DNA from: Naumannella halotolerans
GTDB lineage: Bacteria > Actinomycetota > Actinomycetes > Propionibacteriales > Propionibacteriaceae
Direction of reading: 5' to 3'
Assembly (NCBI RefSeq): GCF_004364645.1
Contig: NZ_SOAW01000001.1
Span: 372,001-436,000 of the forward strand
Length of the DNA stretch: 64,000 nucleotides
A model generated the notes under the pieces. It ran no database searches and was not told the DNA's origin. It was given only the letters and a program-made list of their open reading frames with translations. This document shows positions 43,440 through 52,541 of the stretch, in pieces (within the stretch, counting starts at the first letter, position 1; each line of letters opens with the position of its first letter). A program made the position numbers and the translations under genes.

Positions 43440-45436
43440 GTCGCGAACCCGAGGACCGGATGCGCCGCCGGCGGCGGACGGGGAACGGTGCCAAGGCAGG
43501 ATCGGCGGACTCGCGTCGTACCCGGCGCCGCCCGGTCGATTCCTCCCGCTCGGCGGACCCGGGCGGTTCGAGCGGCACCAGCAGCCGGCGCTCGCGTGAT
43601 TCTTCCCGGTCGGCTTCTTCCGCTTCTTCCCGGCCGGGAGCCTCCCGGCGGGGGACCGCCCGGACCGCAGCCGCCGCGCGCCGAACCGGTCGCCGCCGGC
43701 AGCCGTTGCGGTGGCCGCTGGCCCGGGCCGAGTTCCGGCTGCGCGCGATGATGGTCGTACTGGCGATCTGCGCCTCGGTGTTCGCCGGCCGCCTGGTGGA
43801 GGTGCAGGCACTCGACACCCAGGCCTATGCCGAGAAGGCGGCGAGTCGTTTCACCTCCACCGTCGAACTGCCGGCCGAGCGCGGGGTGCTCACCGACAGC
43901 CAGGGCACCCTGCTGGCGACCACCGAGGATGCGGTGATGATCACTGCCGATCCCACCCTGGTCGCCGAGGACGCCGGGGTGATCATCGATGTGCTGGCCA
44001 AGTACATCGACGACCCCGATCCCGAGGCGTACCGGGCTGCCCTGACCAAGCCCGACACCCGCTACTCGGTGATCGCCCGGAAGGTCCCGGTGGCGACCTA
44101 TGTGAAGATCGCCGACGAGCTGAACTCCCTGGGCGTCTACGGCATCTTCCGGCAGACCGACCCGATCCGCCTCTACCCCGAGGGCGAGACCGCCGCCGCG
44201 GTGCTGGGTTTCGTGAACTCCGAGGGGGAGGGCGCGGCCGGTTTCGAGATGGCCGCCGATGAGAACTTGTCCGGTACCCCGGGCACCGAGAGCTACGAAT
44301 CCTCCTCCGGTTACCGGATCCCACTCGGGCGCAATGTGGTCGAACCGGCGGTGAACGGTGTCAGCTACGAGCTGACCCTGGACGCGGCCATCCAGTCGGC
44401 CACCGAACGCCGCCTGCAGCAGGCGATGGAGGAGAACGGTGCCAGTTCGGCCTCCGCAGTGGTGATGAACGTGAAGACCGGGGAGATCGTCGCTCTGGCC
44501 AACACCCCCGGATTCGATCCCAACTCTCCGTCGCAGGCCAACCCCGACGACATGTTCAACCGGGCCGTCACCTACGCCTACGAACCCGGTTCGACCGGCA
44601 AGGTGCTGACCATGGCTGCGGCCATCGACTCCAGCACCATCTCCTCGGAGACGAGACTGCAGATCCCGGGGTCGATCGAGGCCGGCGGTTCCACCGTCAC
44701 CGACCACTGGGACCACGGGCTGATCAACCTGACCGCCCGCGGGGCCCTGGTGAAGTCGTCCAATGTCGGCATGATCATGATCAACCGGAAGCTGGAGGAC
44801 GGGGTCCTGCGGGATTACATGAAGGACTTCGGGATCGGTCAGAAGACCGGGGTCGAGGTACCCGGTGAGGCCACCGGACTGCTGCCCGACGAGGAGACCT
44901 TCGACAGCGCCAGCGGTGACCGGATCGCCTTCGGTCAGGCCTACTCCACCACGGCGGTGCAGATGGCCGCCGCCGTCGCCGGGGTGGTCAACGGTGGCGT
45001 CTACAACCCGCCCACCCTGGTCCGGTCGGCGACCGGACCGGACGGCCAGCCGGTGGAGGTCGACCATGGTGAGTCCCGGCAGGTCGTCTCCGAGGAGACC
45101 TCGGAGGCGGTGGTGGACATGATGACCTCCGTCGTCGGCCCCGAGACCAACACCTGGCTGGCCGCAGTCGACGGTTACAACACCGCCGGCAAGACCGGTA
45201 CGGCGCAGAAGTTCAACACCGAGACCCAGAAGTACGACAGCTTCACCACCTCCTTCGTCGGCGTCGCGCCGGCCGAGGATCCGACCCTGCTGACCTATGT
45301 GGTGATGCAGGACGCCGAGGGTTCGGGCACCTCCGATGCCGCTCCACCGTTCCGCGACATCATGGAGTACGCCCTGCCGCGGTACGGGATCCCGCCGTCG
45401 ACCAAGAAGGCCGATTATCCCGCCATCGACTGGTGA
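43436..45436 (+). CDS. ftsI: septal peptidoglycan transpeptidase (penicillin-binding protein 3 / PbpB)
   Basis: The 666-residue class B PBP has a 100-residue Arg/Ser-rich cytoplasmic N terminus, a membrane segment near 103-120, a dimerisation domain, and the transpeptidase. The active-site motifs are STGK in EPGSTGKVLTMAA (near 383), SSN in VKSSNVGM, and KTG in AGKTGTAQKF. It crosslinks septal peptidoglycan with FtsW. The long basic extension is typical of actinobacteria and may carry phosphorylation sites for PASTA kinases, which is inference. GTG overlaps the ftsL stop. Confidence 0.96.
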   Translation: MSREPEDRMRRRRRTGNGAKAGSADSRRTRRRPVDSSRSADPGGSSGTSSRRSRDSSRSASSASSRPGASRRGTARTAAAARRTGRRRQPLRWPLARAEFRLRAMMVVLAICASVFAGRLVEVQALDTQAYAEKAASRFTSTVELPAERGVLTDSQGTLLATTEDAVMITADPTLVAEDAGVIIDVLAKYIDDPDPEAYRAALTKPDTRYSVIARKVPVATYVKIADELNSLGVYGIFRQTDPIRLYPEGETAAAVLGFVNSEGEGAAGFEMAADENLSGTPGTESYESSSGYRIPLGRNVVEPAVNGVSYELTLDAAIQSATERRLQQAMEENGASSASAVVMNVKTGEIVALANTPGFDPNSPSQANPDDMFNRAVTYAYEPGSTGKVLTMAAAIDSSTISSETRLQIPGSIEAGGSTVTDHWDHGLINLTARGALVKSSNVGMIMINRKLEDGVLRDYMKDFGIGQKTGVEVPGEATGLLPDEETFDSASGDRIAFGQAYSTTAVQMAAAVAGVVNGGVYNPPTLVRSATGPDGQPVEVDHGESRQVVSEETSEAVVDMMTSVVGPETNTWLAAVDGYNTAGKTGTAQKFNTETQKYDSFTTSFVGVAPAEDPTLLTYVVMQDAEGSGTSDAAPPFRDIMEYALPRYGIPPSTKKADYPAIDW

Positions 45437-45487
45437 TGACCTGTGGTCAGCGAGGGGCGAGCGGGCCCGCCCGGCCCGGGCCACAAC

Positions 45488-45516
45488 TTGGCTCGACAGT
45501 CGCCGATGAGTAGGTT
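45488..45516 (+). promoter_or_regulatory. internal dcw promoter before murE
   Basis: TTGGCT (45488-45493), a 17-bp spacer and TAGGTT (45511-45516) make a good housekeeping promoter after ftsI. The -10 ends seven bases before an in-frame GTG at 45524, so a leaderless murE transcript is possible in addition to readthrough from ftsI. Confidence 0.5.
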
Positions 45517-45523
45517 CAGGTCT

Positions 45524-47080
45524 GTGTCAGCGGCCGAGGGGAGAGATGTGTCTGCGGTCGATCCGGCCACCGGCTCCGCGGCCGACCCCCGGCTCCCGGC
45601 AGGCCTTCCGACCGGGGTCACCGGCGTCGTCCTGGACTCCCGTCAGGTCGGTCCCGGAGACCTCTACGTGGCCCTGCCCGGGACCAACACCCACGGTGCC
45701 CGGTTCGCCGCCGCCGCCCGCGACGCCGGGGCACTGGCGATACTCACCGACCCGGCCGGTGCGGCACTGATCGGTGAACTCGACATCCCGGTGCTGCAGG
45801 TCGCCGACCCGCGGGCGGTGATGGGGCCGTTGGCCGCGGTGGTCCACGGCGAGCCCGCGCAGCGGCTACGCCTGGTCGCGGTCACCGGGACCAATGGCAA
45901 GACCACCACGGCCCACCTGATCGAGGCCGGCCTGCGCGCGGTCGGGGATCACGTCGGAGTCATCGGCACCAACGGGTTCGCCGTTGACGGCCGACCGCTG
46001 GACCGTCGGCGTACCACCGTCACCACCCCCGAATCGCCGGACCTGCATGCACTGCTGGCCGACATGGCGGGCCAGGGCGCGGCGGACGTGGTGATGGAGG
46101 TGTCGTCGATCGCGATGGCCTACCAGCGCACCGCCGGTGCCCGGTTCGAGGTCTCGGCCTTCACCAACCTGGGGCGTGACCACCTCGACTTCCATGCCGA
46201 CATGGAGGAGTACTTCGAGGCCAAGGCCTCCTTGTTCACCCCCGAACACAGCCGCCGGGCAGTGGTCGTGATCGGCGACGGGACCGGTGAGTACGGACAG
46301 CGCCTGGCCGACCGGATCACCGCAGCCGGCGAGCTGCCGCTGCTGACCGTCGGCGCCCCGGAAGCCGACTACCACCCGCTGGAGGTACGCACCGCGAACG
46401 GCCGGACCGAGATCCTGGCGGCCACACCGCACGGGGAGCTCCGCTTCAGCACACCGCTGCCCGGCCGGTACAACGTGCGCAACGCCCTGACCGCGCTGGC
46501 CTGTGTCGACTCCCTCGGCCTGGACATCGGCACCGCCGCCCGCGGACTGACGAGCGCGACCGTCCCCGGCCGGATGCAGCCGGTGGTGCTGTCCGGGGAC
46601 GCCCCGCAGGTCTTCGTCGACTTCGCCCACACCCCGCAGGCGGTGGAGGCCGCCCTGACCGCCGCCGGTGAAGGGGGCCGCCGGGTGATCGCGGTGCTCG
46701 GCTGCGGCGGTGACCGCGATCGGAAGAAGCGGGGGCCGATGGGGGCCGCTGCGGCTCGTCGGGCGGCAGTGGTGCTGATCACCGACGACAATCCGCGGAC
46801 AGAGGACCCCGCCGCGATCCGGGCGGCCGCCCTGGCCGGTGCCCGCGAAGCCGTCGACCAGCTCGCCGATGAAGGTCGCGAGGTGGACCTGCGTGACGCC
46901 GGCGATCGGCGCAGCGCGATCCGTACCGCCCTGGCGCTGGCAGCGCCCGGTGACGTGGTGGCCGTGCTCGGCAAGGGGCACGAACAGGGCCAGGAGATCG
47001 CCGGTGAGATACGTCCGTTCGACGACGCCACGGTGATCGCCGAGTGCTGGTCGGCACTGTCCGAGGGAGAACGGCCATGA
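45524..47080 (+). CDS. murE: UDP-MurNAc-tripeptide synthetase
   Basis: From GTG at 45524 the protein has 518 residues. It adds the third residue, a diaminopimelate isomer, to UDP-MurNAc-L-Ala-D-Glu. The ATP loop VTGTNGKTTTAHL, the substrate block TTVTTPESPDLH, EVSSIAM, RDHLDFH and the DNPR motif in LITDDNPRTEDP (diaminopimelate specificity rather than lysine) are present. Two starts are credible: GTG 45524, leaderless from the promoter upstream, and GTG 45548, with GAGGGGAG four to five bases before it. ATG 45506 overlaps the promoter and is unlikely. It overlaps murF by ATGA. Confidence 0.95.
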   Translation: MSAAEGRDVSAVDPATGSAADPRLPAGLPTGVTGVVLDSRQVGPGDLYVALPGTNTHGARFAAAARDAGALAILTDPAGAALIGELDIPVLQVADPRAVMGPLAAVVHGEPAQRLRLVAVTGTNGKTTTAHLIEAGLRAVGDHVGVIGTNGFAVDGRPLDRRRTTVTTPESPDLHALLADMAGQGAADVVMEVSSIAMAYQRTAGARFEVSAFTNLGRDHLDFHADMEEYFEAKASLFTPEHSRRAVVVIGDGTGEYGQRLADRITAAGELPLLTVGAPEADYHPLEVRTANGRTEILAATPHGELRFSTPLPGRYNVRNALTALACVDSLGLDIGTAARGLTSATVPGRMQPVVLSGDAPQVFVDFAHTPQAVEAALTAAGEGGRRVIAVLGCGGDRDRKKRGPMGAAAARRAAVVLITDDNPRTEDPAAIRAAALAGAREAVDQLADEGREVDLRDAGDRRSAIRTALALAAPGDVVAVLGKGHEQGQEIAGEIRPFDDATVIAECWSALSEGERP

Positions 47081-48561
47081 GGATCCTTCGGCTGGCCGAG
47101 ATCGCCGCCGCCGTCGACGGCCGGGTGATCGGTGACCCGGAACTGCCGGTCGGTCCGCAGGTCAGCATCGACTCCCGCCGGCTCACCGCCGGGGCGCTGT
47201 TCGTCGCCGTGGCCGGGGAACGCGTCGACGGCCACGACTACGCCGCCGATGCGATCGGCTCCGGTGCCGCGGCGGTGCTCACCGAACGCCCGATCGGCGA
47301 CCTGCCGCAGGTGGTCGTCGCCGACACGGTGGTCGCCCTGGGCGCGCTGGGCCGCTATGTGCTGGACCATTCCGAGGCCGAAGTGGTGGCACTCACCGGC
47401 TCACAGGGCAAGACCTCGACCAAGGACCTGCTGGCCCAGTTGCTGGAGGCCAGCGGCCCGACCGTCGCCCCGGTGGGGTCGTACAACAACGAGTACGGGC
47501 TGCCGCTGACCGCCACCGGGGTCGAACCCGACACCCGCTGGCTGGTCGCCGAGATGGGTGCCCGCGGTATCGGCCACATCGCGCACCTGTGCGCCCTGAC
47601 CCCGCCGACGGTGGGGGCGGTACTGAACGTCGGACACGCCCACATCGGTGAGTTCGGCGACCAGGAGACGATCGCCCGGGCCAAGGGCGAGCTCGTCGAG
47701 GCACTCCCCGCCGATGGCTGGGCGGTGCTGAACGCCACCGACCCGCGGGTCGCGGCGATGGCCGAGCGGACCTCGGCCCATCTGGCCTGGTGGGCGGTCG
47801 GAGGCCGTCCACGGCAGGCCGGGGAACTGTTCGTCTGGTCCACCGAGGAGAGCGTCGACGCGCTCGACCGTTACAGCTTCACCCTGAACGTCGCCGATGT
47901 GGCCGGGGTGGGTGATGGTCACCGGGTACGACTGCAGCAAAGCGGCCGCCACCAGATCGGCAATGCCCTGGCCGCCGCCGCCTGCGCCGTGGCGGTCCTG
48001 GGGACCGAGGCCGCTGAACGGATCGCCGGACAGCTGTCGGCCGCCGGCGCCCGGTCGGCCTGGCGGATGGAACTGACCCGACTGCGTCCACCCGGGGGCG
48101 GGCCGGGTGAGGTGTTGTTGATCAATGACGCCTACAACGCCAACCCGGACTCGATGCAGGCGGCGTTGAACAGCCTGGCCAACATCGCCCGCCAACGCTC
48201 CGGTCGGGCGATCGCCGTGGTCGGTGACATGTTGGAGCTCGGACCGGCCAGCAGGGCAGAGCATGAGGCCGTGGGTCGTGCTGCGGGCGCGTTGAACCTC
48301 GATCTGCTCCTCGGAGTGGGAGAGTATTCGGCGGCGACCGTGGACGCAGCCCGTACCGCCGGGGTGCCACAGGTACGCACGATGGCCGCACAGACCGACC
48401 AGGACAGGAGAGACGTGGCAGCACAGATCGAAGCCGACCTGCGCGCCGGGGACGTCGTCTTGGTGAAGGCGTCGAGGGCCCAGCAGTTGGAGGTCGTCGC
48501 GGCCGCACTGGTCGAGAGCCTGGGGGCCGTACCGGAGACGGAGGAGGTGTCGGAGCGATGA
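47077..48561 (+). CDS. murF: UDP-MurNAc-tripeptide:D-Ala-D-Ala ligase
   Basis: The 494-residue ATP-dependent ligase completes the UDP-MurNAc-pentapeptide. ALTGSQGKTSTKDLL is the P-loop (near 105), followed by NNEYGLPLT, EMGARGIGHIAHL, NVGHAHIGEFG and INDAYNANPDSM near the C-terminal domain. The ATG overlaps the murE stop, and its own stop overlaps the mraY start, so precursor enzymes are made in step. Confidence 0.96.
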   Translation: MRILRLAEIAAAVDGRVIGDPELPVGPQVSIDSRRLTAGALFVAVAGERVDGHDYAADAIGSGAAAVLTERPIGDLPQVVVADTVVALGALGRYVLDHSEAEVVALTGSQGKTSTKDLLAQLLEASGPTVAPVGSYNNEYGLPLTATGVEPDTRWLVAEMGARGIGHIAHLCALTPPTVGAVLNVGHAHIGEFGDQETIARAKGELVEALPADGWAVLNATDPRVAAMAERTSAHLAWWAVGGRPRQAGELFVWSTEESVDALDRYSFTLNVADVAGVGDGHRVRLQQSGRHQIGNALAAAACAVAVLGTEAAERIAGQLSAAGARSAWRMELTRLRPPGGGPGEVLLINDAYNANPDSMQAALNSLANIARQRSGRAIAVVGDMLELGPASRAEHEAVGRAAGALNLDLLLGVGEYSAATVDAARTAGVPQVRTMAAQTDQDRRDVAAQIEADLRAGDVVLVKASRAQQLEVVAAALVESLGAVPETEEVSER

Positions 48562-49625
48562 GAGCGATCCTGCTGTCCGGCGGCATCTCGATGATCATCA
48601 CCCTGCTCGGGACCCGCCTGGCGATCGGGTACTTCACCAAGCACGGGTACGGCCAGTTCATCCGCGAGGACGGACCCACCAGCCACCACACCAAGCGGGG
48701 TACACCGACCATGGGTGGTCTGGTGATCATCCTGGCCACCGTCCTCGGCTACTTCATCGCCCACCTGCTCACCTGGTCGGCACCGACCGCCTCGGGCCTG
48801 CTGATCCTCTGGTTGTTCGTCGGTATGGGCATCGTCGGGTTCCTCGACGACTGGATGAAGATCTCCAACCAGCGCAGTCTGGGGCTGAACGCGAAGGCGA
48901 AGCTGATCGGCCAGGCGATCGTCGGCATCTCCTTCGCCGTCGCCTCCCTGCTGCTGCCCGACGAGCGCGGGGTCACCCCTGCCTCCTACGCACTGTCCTT
49001 CCTGCGCGACTTCGGACCACAGCTGCCACTGGTGCTGGTGGTGATCTGGATCATCCTGATGATCGCCGGCACCTCCAACGCGGTGAACCTGACCGACGGT
49101 CTGGACGGTCTGGCCACCGGCGCCTGCGCGATGATCTTCGCCAGCTACACCCTGGTGAACATCTGGCAGTCCAACCAGTCCTGCGGATCCATCCGCTCGG
49201 TCGGTGCCGGCTGTTACGAGGTACGCGATCCGCTCGACCTGGCGATGGTCTCGATCGCCCTGGCCGGTGCCTGTTTCGGCTTCCTGTGGTGGAACGCCAA
49301 ACCGGCGAAGATCATCATGGGTGATTCGGGATCCCTCTCCCTGGGGGCGGCACTGGCCGGTATCGCGATCTTCACCCGGACCGAGCTGCTGCTGGTGATC
49401 CTCGGCGGCCTGTTCGTCGTGGTCACCGCCTCGGTGATCCTGCAGGTGGGCTACTTCAAGGCGACCAAGGGCAAACGCCTGTTCAAGATGGCGCCGCTGC
49501 ATCACCACCTGGAGTTGCTCGGCTGGGCCGAGGTGACGATCGTCATCCGGTTCTGGATCATCGCCGGGATCTGCTCGGCCCTGGGGCTGGGCCTGTTCTA
49601 CGCCGAATGGGTGGCCTGGCTGTGA
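48558..49625 (+). CDS. mraY: phospho-MurNAc-pentapeptide transferase (lipid I synthase)
   Basis: The 355-residue enzyme with about ten membrane segments moves phospho-MurNAc-pentapeptide to undecaprenyl phosphate, giving lipid I. Diagnostic blocks are SHHTKRGTPTMGG near 45, FLDDWMKISNQRSLGLNAKAK near 95, NAVNLTDGLDGLATG near 178 and FKMAPLHHHLELLGWAE near 313, including the catalytic Asp residues and the HHH motif. Coupled at both ends by ATGA and GTGA. Confidence 0.97.
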   Translation: MRAILLSGGISMIITLLGTRLAIGYFTKHGYGQFIREDGPTSHHTKRGTPTMGGLVIILATVLGYFIAHLLTWSAPTASGLLILWLFVGMGIVGFLDDWMKISNQRSLGLNAKAKLIGQAIVGISFAVASLLLPDERGVTPASYALSFLRDFGPQLPLVLVVIWIILMIAGTSNAVNLTDGLDGLATGACAMIFASYTLVNIWQSNQSCGSIRSVGAGCYEVRDPLDLAMVSIALAGACFGFLWWNAKPAKIIMGDSGSLSLGAALAGIAIFTRTELLLVILGGLFVVVTASVILQVGYFKATKGKRLFKMAPLHHHLELLGWAEVTIVIRFWIIAGICSALGLGLFYAEWVAWL

Positions 49626-51175
49626 GCGCCGGGCCGCGACCGGACGGGCCGGACCTGGCCGGGTGGCGCGGTCCCCGGGGTGGCGACCACTCCCAGCCCT
49701 GGCCCCGGGCCACCGTGGTCGTCGGCGGGATCGCCCGCTCCGGGTTCGCCGTCGCCGACGCCTTGTTGCAGCTCGGTGCGCGGGTGATCGTCTGCGACGA
49801 GTCCGACAGTCCCGACAATCTCGAACGGGCCACCTTGTTGGAGGTGCTCGGCGCCGAGGTCCGGCTCGGGACCGGAGCGAGCGCCGAGTTGCCCGCTCGG
49901 CCCGACCTGCTGATCACCTCACCCGGATGGCGACCGGACAACCCGCTGCTGCGCCAGGCCGCGGCGCTGGGCGTACCCATCTGGGGCGAGCCCGAGCTGG
50001 CCTGGCGGATGTCGGACGTACCCTGGCTGGCGATCACCGGCACCAACGGCAAGACCACCACCACCCGGATGCTGGCCGAGATCCTGACCGCGGCCGGTCT
50101 GCGGACCGCTGCGGTCGGCAACACCGGGGCACCGATCACCGAGACCGTGCTGGATCCGGAGGGCTACGACGTACTGGCGGTGGAGCTGTCCAGCTTCCAG
50201 CTCCACTGGTCGAACAGCATCGCCCCCTGGTCGGCGGCGGTGCTGAATCTGGCCGAGGACCATGTCGACTGGCACGGTTCGATGCAGGCCTATGCCGCGG
50301 ACAAGGCCCGGATCTACTCCGGGGTCAGCCACGCCTGCGTCTACAACGTCGCCGATCCGGCGACCGAGCAGATGGTGGTCGACGCCGAGGTGGTCGAGGG
50401 CGCCCGGGCGATCGGCTTCACCCTGGGCGTGCCCGGGCTGAGCATGCTCGGGGTGGTCGACGACCTGCTGGTGGACCGGGCCTTCGTCGCCGAACGGCGT
50501 ACCTCGGCCGCCGAACTGCTGTCGATCTCCGAGCTGCCCTCACCCGGGCCGTACACCGTCGCCAATGCCCTGGCCGCAGCCGCCCTGGCCCGCTCCTTCG
50601 ACGTCTCACCACGGGCGGTCCGCGACGGGCTGCGGGCCAGTACCCCGTTGAAGCACCGGATGCAGCTGCTGGCCACCACCGACGGCATCGACTGGATCGA
50701 CGACTCCAAGGCGACCAATCCGGCCGCGGCGGAGGCCTCCCTGGCCAGCCATGACTCGGTGGTCTGGATCGCCGGGGGACAGGCCAAGGGGGCCACCTTC
50801 GACGACCTCGTCCGCAGGCACGCGCCCCGGCTGCGAGCGGCGGTGCTGATCGGGGTGGACGCCGAACGGATCGCCGAGGCGCTGCGCCGACACGCGCCGC
50901 AGGTCCCGCTGATCCATCTCGAGGCCACCGATAGTGGTGTGATGAGGCAGGCGGTGGAACGGGCACACGAACTCGCCCGGCCCGGTGATGCGGTGCTGCT
51001 GGCACCCGGAGCGGCCAGTCACGACATGTGGAGCGACTTCGCCGCTCGGGGTCGGGACTTCGCCGCCGCCGTCGCCACCGTCACCGGCAGCGACCTGCGT
51101 ACCCAGCCCGACCCCGATGTCCACCCGGCGGAGCCGGGCACCGACCCCAGCTCTGGAGACTCGACGAAGGAGTAG
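49622..51175 (+). CDS. murD: UDP-MurNAc-L-alanine:D-glutamate ligase
   Basis: The 517-residue ligase adds D-glutamate to UDP-MurNAc-L-Ala. The UDP-binding Rossmann loop reads VVVGGIARSGFAVADAL near residue 36; the P-loop ITGTNGKTTTTRML near 138, ELSSFQLHW, NLAEDHVDWH and DDSKATNPAA near 365 are conserved. About 35 extra N-terminal and 25 C-terminal Pro/Asp-rich residues make it longer than the usual 450. GTG overlaps the mraY stop. An ftsW RBS is embedded in its last codons. Confidence 0.95.
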   Translation: MSAGPRPDGPDLAGWRGPRGGDHSQPWPRATVVVGGIARSGFAVADALLQLGARVIVCDESDSPDNLERATLLEVLGAEVRLGTGASAELPARPDLLITSPGWRPDNPLLRQAAALGVPIWGEPELAWRMSDVPWLAITGTNGKTTTTRMLAEILTAAGLRTAAVGNTGAPITETVLDPEGYDVLAVELSSFQLHWSNSIAPWSAAVLNLAEDHVDWHGSMQAYAADKARIYSGVSHACVYNVADPATEQMVVDAEVVEGARAIGFTLGVPGLSMLGVVDDLLVDRAFVAERRTSAAELLSISELPSPGPYTVANALAAAALARSFDVSPRAVRDGLRASTPLKHRMQLLATTDGIDWIDDSKATNPAAAEASLASHDSVVWIAGGQAKGATFDDLVRRHAPRLRAAVLIGVDAERIAEALRRHAPQVPLIHLEATDSGVMRQAVERAHELARPGDAVLLAPGAASHDMWSDFAARGRDFAAAVATVTGSDLRTQPDPDVHPAEPGTDPSSGDSTKE

Positions 51176-51180
51176 CACCC

Positions 51181-52461
51181 GTGGCGGATGGATCTTCCCC
51201 CCATACCCGCGAAGGCCGAACCGGCCGGACACAGCCCGTCGTCGACGAACCGGTCACCGACCGCGACCTGCGCGACCAACTGCGGGCCGTACTCGCCCAT
51301 CCGATGGCGACCACCCATCTGGTCGTGGCCTCGTCGGTGCTGCTGGTCGGCCTCGGGGTGATGATGGTGCTGTCGTCCTCCAGCGTCTTCGCCGGTGAGA
51401 ACTACGGCGACCCCTACTACTTCCTGAAACGCCAGGGGTTCTTCCTGGTGATCGGGGTGGTGGCCGCGATCGTGTTGTCCCGATTGACCCCGTCCACCCT
51501 GCGTACCCTTTCCTGGGTGGCGATGATCCTCGCCTGCGTCCTGCTGATCCTCACCTACACCCCGCTGGGGGTGGAGGTGAACGGCAACCGCAACTGGCTG
51601 AAACTGGGCACCGATCTGTTCCGGATCCAACCCTCGGAGTTCGCCAAGCTGGCGCTGATCATGTGGGGTGCCGACATCTTCCACCGCAAGCAGCGGTTGC
51701 TCGAACAGCCCAAGCACCTGCTGGTGCCGTTCCTGCCCGGTGCGCTGGTCCTGATCGGGCTGGTCGTGTTCCAGGGCGACCTCGGTACGGCGGTGATCAT
51801 GATCGCGATCGTCGCCGCCGTCCTCTGGGCGATCGGTACGCCGATGAGGCTGCTCGTCTCGATGACGGTGCTGACCATCGCCGCCCTGGTACCGATGACG
51901 GTGCTCTCGGCGGACCGGATGCGCCGGTTCAGCTATTTCTTCAACCCCGACGAGGGTCTCGACGGCTCCAACCTGCAGCAGATCCAGTCGCTGTACGGGA
52001 TCGCCAGCGGGAGCTGGTGGGGTGTCGGTCTGGGTGGCAGCCGGCAGAAATGGGGAGCCCTTCCCGAGGCGCACAACGACTTCATCTTCGCCGTGATCGC
52101 CGAGGAGCTCGGGCTGATCGGCAGCCTGTCGGTGCTCGCCCTGTTCGCCGTGCTGACCTTCGCCGGCCTGCGGATCGCGCTCCGCAGCGACATCCCGTTC
52201 TGCCGCTACACCGCCGCCGGGATCACCGCCTGGTTCTCGCTGCAGGCGCTGATCAACATGGCCGTGGTGCTGCGGATGCTGCCCGTGCTGGGTGTGCCAT
52301 TGCCTATGGTGTCCTACGGTGGTTCCGCACTGTTGGCCAATCTGTGCGCCCTGGGCGTACTGGTTGCCTGTGCCCGGCATGAGCCGGAGGCCCGGCAGTT
52401 GCGGGCACAGCGACGTCGTGGCAGTGCCCCGCGCGTGACCACCCTGGTCGGCAGCCGCTGA
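51181..52461 (+). CDS. ftsW: septal peptidoglycan glycosyltransferase (SEDS protein)
   Basis: The 426-residue SEDS protein has about ten membrane segments. It polymerises lipid II at the septum together with FtsI. NRNWLKLGTDLFRIQPSEFAKLAL, containing the conserved RIQPSE block, is near residue 138; GLGGSRQKWGALPEAHNDFIFAVIAEELG and PMVSYGGSALLANL are the C-terminal signatures. GTG at 51181 has AAGGAG eight bases upstream, inside the end of murD. The C-terminal tail is Arg-rich. Confidence 0.95.
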   Translation: MADGSSPHTREGRTGRTQPVVDEPVTDRDLRDQLRAVLAHPMATTHLVVASSVLLVGLGVMMVLSSSSVFAGENYGDPYYFLKRQGFFLVIGVVAAIVLSRLTPSTLRTLSWVAMILACVLLILTYTPLGVEVNGNRNWLKLGTDLFRIQPSEFAKLALIMWGADIFHRKQRLLEQPKHLLVPFLPGALVLIGLVVFQGDLGTAVIMIAIVAAVLWAIGTPMRLLVSMTVLTIAALVPMTVLSADRMRRFSYFFNPDEGLDGSNLQQIQSLYGIASGSWWGVGLGGSRQKWGALPEAHNDFIFAVIAEELGLIGSLSVLALFAVLTFAGLRIALRSDIPFCRYTAAGITAWFSLQALINMAVVLRMLPVLGVPLPMVSYGGSALLANLCALGVLVACARHEPEARQLRAQRRRGSAPRVTTLVGSR

Positions 52462-52541
52462 GCTGCGCCGGCCGGGCGGCACCGCAAGGCGCCACTGGTG
52501 GGCCCGGCGCAAGGCCGGTCCCGGAGAGGAGAATCGGTCGC

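Noticed and set aside
43220-45484. 754-residue minus-strand frame opposite ftsI
   Set aside because: It is a shadow of high third-position GC in ftsI, rich in Gly/His/Asp and without recognisable domains.
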